A stretch of 64,000 bases of DNA from Thermodesulfovibrionales bacterium (GCA_026415415.1 JAOAHE010000002.1:30259-94258), one strand, 5' to 3'; numbered from the stretch's first letter, positions 56,076-64,000 are shown. Program-made: numbers and translations. Notes: generated by a model not told the origin, from the letters alone.

Positions 56076-56690
56076 ATGCTTATAGACGCAAGAGGTATTG
56101 GCTGTCCAAAGCCAGTGTTGATGGCTGAGGAGGCATTAGCACAAATACAGGAAGGTTTGATAGAGATTTTGGTTGACAATGAGGCTTCTGTCAGTAATCT
56201 TACAAGATTTGCCAATAAAAATGGCTTTTATACTGAAAATATTAAAGAGGATAATTACTGGCGGGTAAAGATCGTTAAAGGCTATCCCTGTGAGATTCCT
56301 GCTGAAAAACAAAAAGAGGATCAACCCCAAATGCAGCCCACAAGCCTTCAGCCTTCAGCCTATTTCCTTATCGTTGCAACTGATACAATGGGCAAGGAAG
56401 AAGAACTTGGCAAAATTTTGATGAAAGCATTTTTTGAGACGATGAAGGTAACAAAAGAGCTTCCACAGACTATATTTTTCCTTAATGCTGGCGTGAAACT
56501 AACTACAGTTAATGAAGAATTTATCCCCCTCCTCAAAGATATTGAGGCTATGGGTGTGGAGATTTTTTCATGCGGGACATGCCTCAAACACTATAACCTT
56601 GAGTCTGCATTGAAAGTCGGCTACAGAGGCACTACCAACCACATCATTGAAGGGTTGAAAGACGCTAAGAAGACCGTATGGATTGGTTAA
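56076..56690 (+). CDS. yedF: YedF-like sulfurtransferase (TusA domain plus DsrE-like domain)
   Basis: Residues 1-70 form a TusA-type domain with the sulfur-accepting Cys 10 in DARGIGCPKPVLMAEEAL. Residues about 95-204 are a DsrE-like domain with FSCGTCLKHYNLE. The pair is the layout of the protein family called sulfurtransferase-like selenium metabolism protein YedF. The linker carries a short repeated CAGCCTT-type DNA tract. It is the first gene of a seven- or eight-gene run and may supply sulfur or selenium in activated form. AAGGAG is 8 bases upstream. Its actual cargo is not proven. Confidence 0.88.
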   Translation: MLIDARGIGCPKPVLMAEEALAQIQEGLIEILVDNEASVSNLTRFANKNGFYTENIKEDNYWRVKIVKGYPCEIPAEKQKEDQPQMQPTSLQPSAYFLIVATDTMGKEEELGKILMKAFFETMKVTKELPQTIFFLNAGVKLTTVNEEFIPLLKDIEAMGVEIFSCGTCLKHYNLESALKVGYRGTTNHIIEGLKDAKKTVWIG

Positions 56691-56705
56691 TCTTTAAACA
56701 TTAAT

Positions 56706-57179
56706 ATGTTAGGCTTTAAAGAAAAGATTAAGTGGCTATTTTCATCAAAGAAAATATATTTCACCTTACGATTAGTCCTTGGCGGGCTCTTTGTCTATGC
56801 TGGAATTCTTAAGATTTCAGACCCAAAGGCTTTTGCAAAGGTAATCTCCCAATATAATCTCGTTCCTGAATCCCTTCTCATAATTGTTGCCTTTGGCTTG
56901 CCAGTAATTGAAATAATAGCAGGTGCAGGGCTGATTTTTGACATAAAGGGCAGTCTTACAGCCATATCAGCCATGATAGTTATGTTCATAATCGTTCTGT
57001 GGTATGGAATATTAAATAACCTTGAAATAGACTGCGGCTGTTTCTCTTTAGAAGAACAAAAAACGCATGATTCCCTGAGAGAGGCTTTCTATAGAGATTG
57101 GATAATGCTCGGCGGGGCAATGTATCTTTACTGCTATCGTTTTATCACAAGGGGGTTTAGGTTAAAGAAAGTTATTTAA
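56706..57179 (+). CDS. MauE/DoxX-like membrane protein
   Basis: The 157-residue protein has four membrane helices (LRLVLGGLFVYAGILKISDP, SLLIIVAFGLPVIEIIAGAG, a third at SLTAISAMIVMFIIVLWYG, and one near the end). LKISDPKAFAKVISQYNLVP and the DCGCF motif in the third loop match MauE-like relatives of DoxX linked to thiol chemistry. It lies 15 bases after yedF and before the rhodanese. It may handle sulfur compounds or electrons at the membrane. Confidence 0.82.
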   Translation: MLGFKEKIKWLFSSKKIYFTLRLVLGGLFVYAGILKISDPKAFAKVISQYNLVPESLLIIVAFGLPVIEIIAGAGLIFDIKGSLTAISAMIVMFIIVLWYGILNNLEIDCGCFSLEEQKTHDSLREAFYRDWIMLGGAMYLYCYRFITRGFRLKKVI

Positions 57180-57223
57180 ATAAGCCATTTTATGGCTTTT
57201 AATTCACTTTGGAGGTAGAAATT

Positions 57224-57730
57224 ATGAAATTTAGGTTATTAGGTGTAAGTGTATTAACATTAATCTTTGTCTTTGGACTCACATTGAGCGCAATGGCTTT
57301 TGGCGTCAAAGAGCTTGAGAACGAAAAAATCGCTGTCAATTTTGCCCGAGAGGTTGAAAGGGGTGGATACAAAATAGTCTCAACACCAGAGCTTAAGGGT
57401 TGGATAGATGCAAAAAAAGAGATGCTCTTAATTGACACAATGCCATATGAAGCAAGTTATAAAAAAGAGCATATACCTGGTGCAAAGCCTATGGAATTCC
57501 CTATCCCTGAGATGACCTCTATTGATGACAAGACAAAGGCTGAATTGGAAAAACTTTTAGGTTCCGACAAAAACCGTTTAATCATCTTTTATTGCGGATT
57601 TACTACCTGCACACGCAGTCATAATGGGGCGATGTGGGCAGTAAAGATGGGTTATAAAAATGTCTATAGACATCCCGGCGGCATCAAGGCTTGGAAAGAG
57701 GCTGATTATCCAGTTGGAAAGGTGAAATAA
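57224..57730 (+). CDS. Exported rhodanese-like protein
   Basis: A signal peptide (MKFRLLGVSVLTLIFVFGLT, then ending near AMA-F) precedes one rhodanese domain: STPELKGWIDAKKEMLLIDT, EHIPGAKPMEFP, and the catalytic loop IIFYCGFTTCTRSHNGA. The loop has the expected Cys plus a second Cys five residues on. It should transfer sulfane sulfur in the periplasm. The ATG lies 10 bases after GGAGG. A fragment of a second rhodanese end follows it. Confidence 0.87.
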   Translation: MKFRLLGVSVLTLIFVFGLTLSAMAFGVKELENEKIAVNFAREVERGGYKIVSTPELKGWIDAKKEMLLIDTMPYEASYKKEHIPGAKPMEFPIPEMTSIDDKTKAELEKLLGSDKNRLIIFYCGFTTCTRSHNGAMWAVKMGYKNVYRHPGGIKAWKEADYPVGKVK

Positions 57731-57731
57731 C

Positions 57732-57794
57732 CATGAAATACGGGGCAAGAAACACTCTGATTGGAAAGAGGCAGGGTTAGAGGTTGAAAAATGA
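57732..57794 (+). pseudogene. C-terminal remnant of a second rhodanese
   Basis: In one frame this spacer reads RGKKHSDWKEAGLEVEK and a TGA. It resembles the usual end of a rhodanese domain (compare IKAWKEADYPVGKVK in the gene before). Its stop overlaps the arsS-arsM start as ATGA, so the lost gene was once coupled to it. Confidence 0.6.
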
Positions 57795-59776
57795 GAGTAA
57801 TTTGGCAGGAAAGGAGTCTTAAAAAAACAGCCATTGATACTGTCCAGATTAATCTTGGAAATAGGTGCAACCAGAGATGCATTCATTGTCATATTGGTGC
57901 CTCCCCAGAGGGCAGTAACAACATGGATGTTAATACAGCATATCTTTTATGTGAAAAACTCTTGTCACTCAATCCCAAACTGGTTGAGTTCACTGGTGGA
58001 GCGCCAGAGATGAATCCTAATCTCTCCATGTTTCTTGAAAAACTCTCAAGGTCTTCTATCCCCATATCAGTTAGAACAAACCTAACCATTTTAGATATCC
58101 CAGAGTACTCACACTACATTGAACTCTATAAAAGATATGGTGTAAAGGTCATAGCCTCACTACCAAGTTATCATAGAGAGACAGCGGACAGGCAAAGGGG
58201 GAAAGGCGTCTTTAACAAAAGTATCATTGTACTCAAAAAGCTGAATAAAGCTGGGTATGGTATAGGAAAGCATAAATTAGACCTCGTATATAACCCTTCA
58301 AGTGATTATCTTCCGCCATCTATTGAGGTGCTCGAGTATGATTATAGAAAAACACTTAAGGAGCAATATGGGATTGAATTTAACAGGCTTATTACCATTA
58401 CCAATTCACCCATAGGAGGTTTTAAGAGATACCTCATTAACAGTAAGAAATATGAAGATTATTTAAAGCTTCTTGCTAATAATTTCAATGCTGATACCTT
58501 AAATTACCTGATGTGCAGAAGCCTTGTATCAGTGGATTATCTGGGATATGTATATGATTGCGATTTTAACCTCGCCTCGTCAATCAAGATAAAGGGATTT
58601 GAAAATATAAAATTCTGGGAGATAGACTTTGATGATTTCTATCCTGAGATAACCTGTGCAGAGCATTGCTATGCTTGTACGGCCTCTGCTGGCAGCAGTT
58701 GTCAGGGTGCTTTGATAAAAGATTATAAGGATTTTGATGTCCACAAAACCGTCAAGAAATATTATGGCACAGAGCTTAAAGGAACTAAAGACCTTAAGAC
58801 AGGAGCTTGCTGTAATCCTGATCTATATCCACCTCATATTAAAGATGCCCTGTCTTATGTTGCTGATGAAATCAAACAAAAATACTACGGCTGCGGCTCT
58901 CCAATACCTCCTGCTATCAAAGGATTGAAGGTTTTGGATATAGGCTGTGGAACTGGAAGGGACTGCTATATTTTATCCAAACTTGTGGGAGAAGAGGGCT
59001 TTGTTTATGGATTAGACATGACCAAAGAGCAGATAGAAGTGGCAAAGAGATATGTTGATGATCATACAAAGAGATTTGGATACAAAAAGCCGAATATAAA
59101 GTTTATCCATGATTACATAGAAAATTTAGACAGGCACTTCTCTGAAAACTCTATAGATATCGTTGTATCAAATTGTGTCGTGAATCTCATTGAAGACAAA
59201 GAAGGCGTCATCAAGCAGATTTACAAGATTCTCAAGTACGGTGGAGAATTCTATTTTTCAGATATCTATGCAGACAGGCGCCTGCCTGATTGGATGAGAA
59301 AAAATCCCCTGCTTTATGGCGAGTGTTTAGGGGGCGCCCTTTATTGTAAGGATTTTGAGCGAATAGCCCAAAGGGTAGGCTTTACGGACCCAAGGGTAGT
59401 ATCAAAGAGGGCTGTAGATATTAAGAATGAGGTGATAGAGAAACTTATTGAGAATATTGAATTCTATTCAATCACTTACAGACTTTGGAAGATAGATGGG
59501 CTTGAGGACGCTTGCGAAGATTATGGTCATATTGCCATATATAAAGGGGGCATACCTGAATCACCTTTTAATTTCGTGCTTGACAGCAACCATGTATTTG
59601 AAAAGGACAGACCTATGCGGGTCTGTGGTAACACAGCATTAATGCTTTTAAAGACAAGGGTTAAAGACTACTTTAAGGTGATTGGTGACTTTAGCATGCA
59701 TTTTGGGGCTTTTAAGGGATGCGAGGTTGCTACTTTCTCTAATGAAAAACAATCACAAAAGGGTTGCTGTTGTTAA
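57791..59776 (+). CDS. Fused arsenosugar-type radical SAM enzyme and arsenite methyltransferase (ArsS-ArsM)
   Basis: Residues 1 to about 325 are an ArsS-like radical SAM enzyme with cluster motif CNQRCIHC (Cys 26, 30, 33), EFTGGAPEMNP, and the C-terminal cluster motif CAEHCYACTASAGSSC (289-304). Residues about 335-661 are an ArsM-like methyltransferase with VLDIGCGTGRDCYIL at 381. The arsenic-binding cysteines of the family are present: the CC at 340-341, Cys 462 in VSNCVVNL and Cys 512 in GECLGGAL. The protein ends GCCC. Known ArsM makes dimethylated arsenic and ArsS adds a deoxyadenosyl group to it. The fusion would pass the product directly between the two sites. It is cytoplasmic. Confidence 0.9.
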   Translation: MRVIWQERSLKKTAIDTVQINLGNRCNQRCIHCHIGASPEGSNNMDVNTAYLLCEKLLSLNPKLVEFTGGAPEMNPNLSMFLEKLSRSSIPISVRTNLTILDIPEYSHYIELYKRYGVKVIASLPSYHRETADRQRGKGVFNKSIIVLKKLNKAGYGIGKHKLDLVYNPSSDYLPPSIEVLEYDYRKTLKEQYGIEFNRLITITNSPIGGFKRYLINSKKYEDYLKLLANNFNADTLNYLMCRSLVSVDYLGYVYDCDFNLASSIKIKGFENIKFWEIDFDDFYPEITCAEHCYACTASAGSSCQGALIKDYKDFDVHKTVKKYYGTELKGTKDLKTGACCNPDLYPPHIKDALSYVADEIKQKYYGCGSPIPPAIKGLKVLDIGCGTGRDCYILSKLVGEEGFVYGLDMTKEQIEVAKRYVDDHTKRFGYKKPNIKFIHDYIENLDRHFSENSIDIVVSNCVVNLIEDKEGVIKQIYKILKYGGEFYFSDIYADRRLPDWMRKNPLLYGECLGGALYCKDFERIAQRVGFTDPRVVSKRAVDIKNEVIEKLIENIEFYSITYRLWKIDGLEDACEDYGHIAIYKGGIPESPFNFVLDSNHVFEKDRPMRVCGNTALMLLKTRVKDYFKVIGDFSMHFGAFKGCEVATFSNEKQSQKGCCC

Positions 59777-59782
59777 ACCGTT

Positions 59783-60273
59783 ATGATTAACAGAAGAACA
59801 TTTTTAGGGATATCAGCCTTAACATTATTATTTAAAGATCTTACACTTCTACATGCTAATGACTTTCCAACAAGACAATCACCTGTAATAATTAATAAAC
59901 AAGCAAAATTGCTCCTTATTTACACTGAACTGAATCTTAAATCAGCCTTTAAAGACAATCCCCACTGGGGTATTGTGGCACGAAATGGCAAGCTTCAAAA
60001 CAAGGCAATACTTAAAGCCTTTGTTGATGCCATTGACTTTCACGATGCACTTATAGGCATTGGTGCAAAGGCAGGGAATAATCTCACAGAAGAAAAAACA
60101 GGTTGTATCACCTGCCTTGAGAGTTGTTGGATAGCAATTACAGCAATGCGAGATATCCAAACATCAGTAATTTCAAAAGGACATTTTCACCAAACTTAAG
60201 ATTTAAAGACAATGATGTAATACTGCCAAAGATTGACGGTTATCCTGTGTTGGTGAGGTATGCACTGCTTTAA
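59783..60273 (+). pseudogene. Frameshifted, internally deleted YdjY-like gene
   Basis: The frame starts with a Tat-like signal (MINRRTFLGISALTLLFKD) and matches the next gene through GAKAGNNL. It then lacks about 52 residues found in the paralogue and rejoins at TGCITCLESCWI. Directly after that it loses one base: the true continuation NARYPNISNFKRTFSPN is in another frame and ends in YPVLVRYALL. In the first frame the protein stops early at 60199. It looks decayed, though a short product with the Cys motif could still be made. Confidence 0.8.
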
Positions 60274-60337
60274 GTTGAGATTAGCATGCAGATATTAGTA
60301 GTAGAATTTCAAAAATTTTATTTAAGGAGGCTTCACC

Positions 60338-60997
60338 ATGCAAAGATTATTTGTTGTTGTTTCAATGTCTATTGCTTTATTTTTTTTAAGCATTTCTGTT
60401 GCTTTAAGTCAACAAACAGAAAAGTATCCAACTAAAGAGAATCCATTAATTATCAATGAAAAGCAAAAAACCGTAATGATTTATACCGAAGTTAATGAAA
60501 TGAATGTCCATCAATATAATGTTCATTGGGGTGTTGTTTTTAAAGGCGGCAGATTTCAAGATAGGGCTATTTTAAGAGCTTATGTGAATCATCTTGACTT
60601 CCATGATGCATTAATCAAGATTGGTGCAAAGCCAGGAAACAACCTCAACAAAGACACAATAGGTCATTATGTAGCTGGCGATATTATTGATATAAAAGCA
60701 ACTTGGCCCGGATTAGGCAAAGAGCTATCTTTAAATGAGATCTTTGAAGATACAAGTGGTAAAGGATTTGAAATAAGGTTTGGTGGGAATCGCAAGGCAT
60801 CAGAAGAACAAAACACTGGCTGCATCACCTGTCTTGAGAGTTGCTGGATTTCTATTTCAAGCAACGCAAAATATCCACAGACTCATGCCTTTCAGAGATT
60901 TGTTAATCCAAACTCTAAATTTAGAGGAAAGTCTAATGTGTTACTCGGAGAAGGCAAGCCAGTGATTTTGATTTATAGATTGGCTTCTTTGAAATAA
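60338..60997 (+). CDS. Exported YdjY-like protein with CxxCxxxC motif
   Basis: The 219-residue product has a signal peptide (residues 1-25) and a YdjY-type domain: NPLIINEKQKTVMIYTEVNE, HWGVVFKGG, and RAYVNHLDFHDALIKIGAKP. Near the end is CITCLESCWIS, a possible metal or redox site. The family is exported and of unknown function. It is the intact partner of the pseudogene just upstream. AAGGAGG lies 9 bases before the ATG. In this cluster a periplasmic binding or electron-transfer role is possible. Confidence 0.8.
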   Translation: MQRLFVVVSMSIALFFLSISVALSQQTEKYPTKENPLIINEKQKTVMIYTEVNEMNVHQYNVHWGVVFKGGRFQDRAILRAYVNHLDFHDALIKIGAKPGNNLNKDTIGHYVAGDIIDIKATWPGLGKELSLNEIFEDTSGKGFEIRFGGNRKASEEQNTGCITCLESCWISISSNAKYPQTHAFQRFVNPNSKFRGKSNVLLGEGKPVILIYRLASLK

Positions 60998-61022
60998 AGA
61001 TAAAAAATCAACAAGTGAAAGT

Positions 61023-61700
61023 GTGAAAATTACTGTAATAATCCCTGTTTTCAATGAAAAAGAAAACATTATTAGTTGTATTGAAAATGTAAAGAGAATT
61101 AATCCCCTTGAAATACTCGTCGTTGATGGTGGTAGCAGTGATAACACCTGCGAATTAGCTAAAAATCATGGTGCAAAGGTCATTAGTTCAAAAAAGGGCA
61201 GAGGCATTCAGCTTGCTGAAGGTGCAAAAGAAGCAAAGGGCGATTTATTACTTTTTATCCATGCTGATGCAAGACTGCCAAAGAACCTAATAAATGGCGA
61301 TTTAACTAAAGTATTTAATGATGGCTATATAGGTGGATTTTTTAGATTAAGATTTGATAGCGACAGCCTATCAATTAGAATAGTTGAAACCTTTGCAAAC
61401 CTTCGCTCAAGTCTATTTTCATTACCCTATGGAGACCAAGCAATTTTTGTAAGTAAAAAGACTTATGAAGAGATAGGAGGATTTAAAGAATACCCATTTT
61501 TAGAAGACTTGGATTTTGCCTTAAGGGCAAGAAGATTAGGGAGGCTAAAGGGGTTAGATATGCCTGTCACTGTTTCATCAAGGCGTCTGAAAAAGGGTTA
61601 TCTTCTTTCTCCGATAATTGTCAGTTTAAGAAATGTTATGATTGCATTGTTGTTTATCTTTGGTTTTAAACCCGAGAAACTTGTGAGGTTATACAAATGA
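61023..61700 (+). CDS. TIGR04283-type glycosyltransferase (arsenosugar-associated family 2)
   Basis: The 225-residue GT2 enzyme has ITVIIPVFNEKENIISCI, VVDGGSSDNT, SKKGRGIQLAEGAKEAKG, LLLFIHADARLP, LPYGDQAIFVSKK and GGFKEYPFLEDLDFALRARR. These are the marks of TIGR04283, a family named for its co-occurrence with arsenosugar genes. The C-terminal hydrophobic segment may tie it to the membrane. The start is GTG. Its stop overlaps the next gene by 4 bases. The acceptor is unknown. Confidence 0.88.
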   Translation: MKITVIIPVFNEKENIISCIENVKRINPLEILVVDGGSSDNTCELAKNHGAKVISSKKGRGIQLAEGAKEAKGDLLLFIHADARLPKNLINGDLTKVFNDGYIGGFFRLRFDSDSLSIRIVETFANLRSSLFSLPYGDQAIFVSKKTYEEIGGFKEYPFLEDLDFALRARRLGRLKGLDMPVTVSSRRLKKGYLLSPIIVSLRNVMIALLFIFGFKPEKLVRLYK

Positions 61701-63379
61701 TAGATGAATTTTTAGAAAAATGTAACTCCTGTGGCAAATGTCAAAAGGTCTGTCCTTTTTTAAGCATATATGGAAAGCCTGACGAGATACTCCATCGAGA
61801 CGATGACAGTGTCTTTGAATGCACAAACTGCGGAGCCTGCACATTAGTATGCCCCTTTAAACTAACTCCTTCTGAAACTCTGCATAACAAAAAGAGTCAA
61901 ATAATCCAGTCAGGTAAATATTCACAGAAGACCGCCAATGCCTTAAATTTAGCAAGGGGATTTGCATGGCGTGGACATAAGTTTCCATTTAAACACTATA
62001 GTCACTGTGAGGTTGCCTTTTGGCCAGGGTGTGGTCTGACAGGGGTAAGCCCTGCCATTGTCAAGGCATGCGTTAAAACCCTTTCAGTAAGATTAGGCAA
62101 ACCTGTAGGGCTCATACTTGACTGCTGTTTTGACCCCTGTTATCAAATGGGAGATATTGAAACTATTCAAAACGCTATTTCACAAATCAAAAAAAGCCTT
62201 GAAGGTAGCGGTGTTACAGAACTTATCACTGGCTGTGGTAATTGCACAAAGATTTTAAGCAAGTATTTACAAGACATCAAGGTCAGGCACATATTTGAGG
62301 TCTTAGATAAAGAGGATTTATCAGACCTGCCCAAAGACTCAGTTCTACATCATCCATGTCCGTCTTTCAGATTTAGCGCTGTGCAAGAAAGAGCAAGAGA
62401 CATTATTTGTAATCAATTACAACAAACAGAAGCAAACAAAATACCAAGTTGCTGTGGGTTAGGCGGTGGATTGCATCATTTAAATCCTGATTTGTCTAAC
62501 TCATTTACCAAAAAGGCTATCGGAGCAAATAATGGCTTAAAGAGAGTAAATTCATCAAACAACACAACCATACTAACCTACTGCATGGGTTGCAAATCGA
62601 AATTTATCAATCAAGGTGCAAAGGCATACCATGTGCTTGAAAATCTAAAAGGCACTAAAAGACTCGAAACTGTGCCAAGCAGTTTGAAAAAATATATCAA
62701 CCGTGCAAGACTCTCATTATCATCAAAGATAAACATCAAAAAGATTGCTCTTTTGATATTATTGCTAACAATCATCAGTCTAACTTCATTCCTTCGCGCA
62801 AAAGGTTATATCTCTGTTGATGGAATACTCCAATTTATTGAATCAAACAAGGTTTTAGCCCCTCTTTTATTTATTGCCTTTTATGCAATTGCACCCTCAG
62901 TTTTTATCCCAAGTTTAGCCCTAACTTTGGGGGCTGGCTTCATCTGGGGACCCATCTGGGGTTCTATCTTTGCAATAACGGGGGCAACTTTAGGTGCAAC
63001 AGTGCCATTTTTGTTGTCACGATATATCATGGGAGAGTGGGTTAAGAAACGGTTTAGTGAAGAAAGATGGCTTGCACTAAACACAAAGGTCAGACAACAT
63101 GGCTGGAAGGCTGTGGCATTCACTCGCATCGTGCCTATATTCCCCTATCCAGTCTTAAACTATCTTTTTGGTATCACACCTATACCTCTATTACATTATG
63201 TATGGGCGACATTTATCTTTATGCTCCCTGCCTGTATTGCATACACTGCCTTCGGTAGTTCAATGGGAGAGTTAATATTAAAAGGCAATATAACAGGCTT
63301 AATAATAGGGATTCTCATAGCTTCAGTGGCTTTAATGCTGCCATTGCTACTGAAAAAATATATAAAAAAGGTCTTTTAA
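61697..63379 (+). CDS. Fusion of HdrD/GlpC-like Fe-S module with TVP38/TMEM64 (DedA-like) membrane domain
   Basis: Residues 1-70 form a dicluster ferredoxin (CNSCGKCQKVCP with Cys 9-19, then CTNCGACTLVCP). Residues about 100-320 hold two CCG-like cysteine-rich domains (CCFDPCYQMG, GCGNC, SCCGLGGGLHH, YCMGCKSKF), as in heterodisulfide reductase HdrD/HdrB and GlpC. From about 335 to 560 it is a TVP38/TMEM64 protein with six hydrophobic segments, PSLALTLGAGFIWGPIWGS and FTRIVPIFPYPVLNYLFGIT. DedA-like proteins are lipid scramblases or transporters. A thiol redox module on such a domain is unusual. Confidence 0.88.
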   Translation: MIDEFLEKCNSCGKCQKVCPFLSIYGKPDEILHRDDDSVFECTNCGACTLVCPFKLTPSETLHNKKSQIIQSGKYSQKTANALNLARGFAWRGHKFPFKHYSHCEVAFWPGCGLTGVSPAIVKACVKTLSVRLGKPVGLILDCCFDPCYQMGDIETIQNAISQIKKSLEGSGVTELITGCGNCTKILSKYLQDIKVRHIFEVLDKEDLSDLPKDSVLHHPCPSFRFSAVQERARDIICNQLQQTEANKIPSCCGLGGGLHHLNPDLSNSFTKKAIGANNGLKRVNSSNNTTILTYCMGCKSKFINQGAKAYHVLENLKGTKRLETVPSSLKKYINRARLSLSSKINIKKIALLILLLTIISLTSFLRAKGYISVDGILQFIESNKVLAPLLFIAFYAIAPSVFIPSLALTLGAGFIWGPIWGSIFAITGATLGATVPFLLSRYIMGEWVKKRFSEERWLALNTKVRQHGWKAVAFTRIVPIFPYPVLNYLFGITPIPLLHYVWATFIFMLPACIAYTAFGSSMGELILKGNITGLIIGILIASVALMLPLLLKKYIKKVF

Positions 63380-64000
63380 TTGAGCAAAAGTGCCTCTGCT
63401 CTTGGGATATTTTTCAGAATACCAAAATTAGGCAAGGTTAAAAGGAGACTTGCTGAGCAAATCGGTGATGAATTGGCACTGAAAGCCTATCAAGCTATGC
63501 TCAGTGAGACGATTAAAAATGTGCAGAAGCTTGCAGGTATTGACATCTATGGTTTTTATGATGGCAGTTTAGAGCCTTCTTTAGATTTTCCTCAAAATAT
63601 TTACTACATACCGCAAAAAGGTAAAGATTTAGGACAAAGAATGTCAAAGGCTGTAAATTATCTCTTTGAAGCAGGATATAAGAAGGTCCTATTAATTGGC
63701 TCAGACTCACCCGATTTACCCCTTGAGTTTATCAACGAAGCCTTCCATAAACTTGACAGCTATACACTTGTAATAGGTCCTGCTCAAGATGGGGGTTATT
63801 ATCTTATAGGGATGAATAAGCCCTTTGACGAGATATTTGAGAATATCTCTTGGGGAAATGAAGAGGTCTTAAAAAATACACTTCTGAAAGCTAAGGAGTC
63901 TGCTATAAGATACTTTTTACTACCTGAGTGGTATGATATAGATGATTTAGAGAGCTTGAAAAGATGGAGAGGTATTGCTTTTCTCCCAAAGATTAAATGG
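63380..64000 (+). CDS. TIGR04282-type nucleotidyl/glycosyltransferase (DUF2064), cut by the window end
   Basis: The frame is open for 207 codons to the last base, so the gene is partial at its 3' end. It starts with TTG immediately after the stop of the previous gene. LGIFFRIPKLGKVKRRLAEQ, LLIGSDSPDLPLEFINEAF and VIGPAQDGGYYLIGMNKP are the marks of TIGR04282, also associated with arsenosugar loci. A later in-frame start is possible but would lose the substrate loop. Its partner is the TIGR04283-type gene in the same run. Confidence 0.85.
   Translation, partial: MSKSASALGIFFRIPKLGKVKRRLAEQIGDELALKAYQAMLSETIKNVQKLAGIDIYGFYDGSLEPSLDFPQNIYYIPQKGKDLGQRMSKAVNYLFEAGYKKVLLIGSDSPDLPLEFINEAFHKLDSYTLVIGPAQDGGYYLIGMNKPFDEIFENISWGNEEVLKNTLLKAKESAIRYFLLPEWYDIDDLESLKRWRGIAFLPKIKW

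Noticed and set aside
57791..59776. Selenoprotein form of ArsS
   Set aside because: The tail GCCC is encoded by cysteine codons and the stop is TAA; no in-frame TGA.
59783..60273. Programmed frameshift or selenocysteine readthrough in the YdjY-like gene
   Set aside because: No slippery sequence at the shift, the stop is TAA, and about 52 residues are also missing, so decay is simpler.

Overview
The window is 64 kb of AT-rich bacterial DNA with dense, short-spaced genes and no rRNA, tRNA, CRISPR array, phage or intact transposon that I can recognise. The gene set points to a Gram-negative anaerobe. It has an Mla-type lipid transport operon with a TolC-like outer-membrane protein, a heptose nucleotidyltransferase, a 2-hydroxyacyl-CoA dehydratase activase, many 4Fe-4S proteins, a rubrerythrin-like ferritin and UbiX/UbiD. 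The style recalls Nitrospirota (Thermodesulfovibrio-like) or Desulfobacterota, but nothing here is a proper taxonomic marker, so this is a moderate-confidence inference.

Layout. 0-3 kb: a signalling operon (HD-GYP-type N-terminal protein, HDOD, GGDEF) and a parvulin lipoprotein. 3-9 kb: mnmE, a radical SAM DNA modification/repair-type protein, a flavin/Fe-S oxidoreductase and a ferritin-like protein. 9-16 kb: a NapH-like membrane ferredoxin, a chemoreceptor, an AraC-type regulator with a degenerate receiver, and an ArsR-regulated polyferredoxin. 16-29 kb: housekeeping genes (mnmA, cysteine synthase, murA, relA/spoT, HU, a KefB-like antiporter, glnE). 29-37 kb: ubiD, an acetyltransferase, the mlaE-F-D-tolC-C operon, nadA and a lytic transglycosylase. 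37-47 kb: envelope and hypothetical genes, an ABC-2 exporter, a FecR-domain Trp/Tyr-rich protein, ubiX-hemH. 47-51 kb: a 31-codon COX24-like gene and the giant dehydratase activase. 51-55 kb: thiS-thiG-thiE-thiC behind a TPP riboswitch and terminator.

A 1.1 kb gene-free tract with two copies of a 160-bp palindrome-rich repeat and a second REP-like element then separates the thiamine operon from the most distinctive region, 56-64 kb. That cluster encodes a YedF-like sulfurtransferase, a MauE/DoxX-like membrane protein, an exported rhodanese, a fused radical SAM plus arsenite methyltransferase (ArsS-ArsM), two YdjY-like exported proteins (one a pseudogene), a TIGR04283-type glycosyltransferase, a fusion of an HdrD/GlpC-like Fe-S module with a TVP38/DedA-type membrane domain, and a TIGR04282-type transferase running off the window. 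It reads as an arsenosugar-type pathway: methylation of arsenite, transfer of a 5'-deoxyadenosyl group, and possibly glycosylation and a membrane step, linked with thiol and redox proteins of unproven role. This is the best candidate for an under-described system.

Several decayed or hidden elements lie between ordinary genes: a helicase-like N-terminal stub at 37.4 kb, a start-less open frame at 42.5 kb, the tail of a lost second rhodanese at 57.8 kb and the frameshifted YdjY copy at 59.8 kb. All functional calls are from sequence reading only; no search was run.
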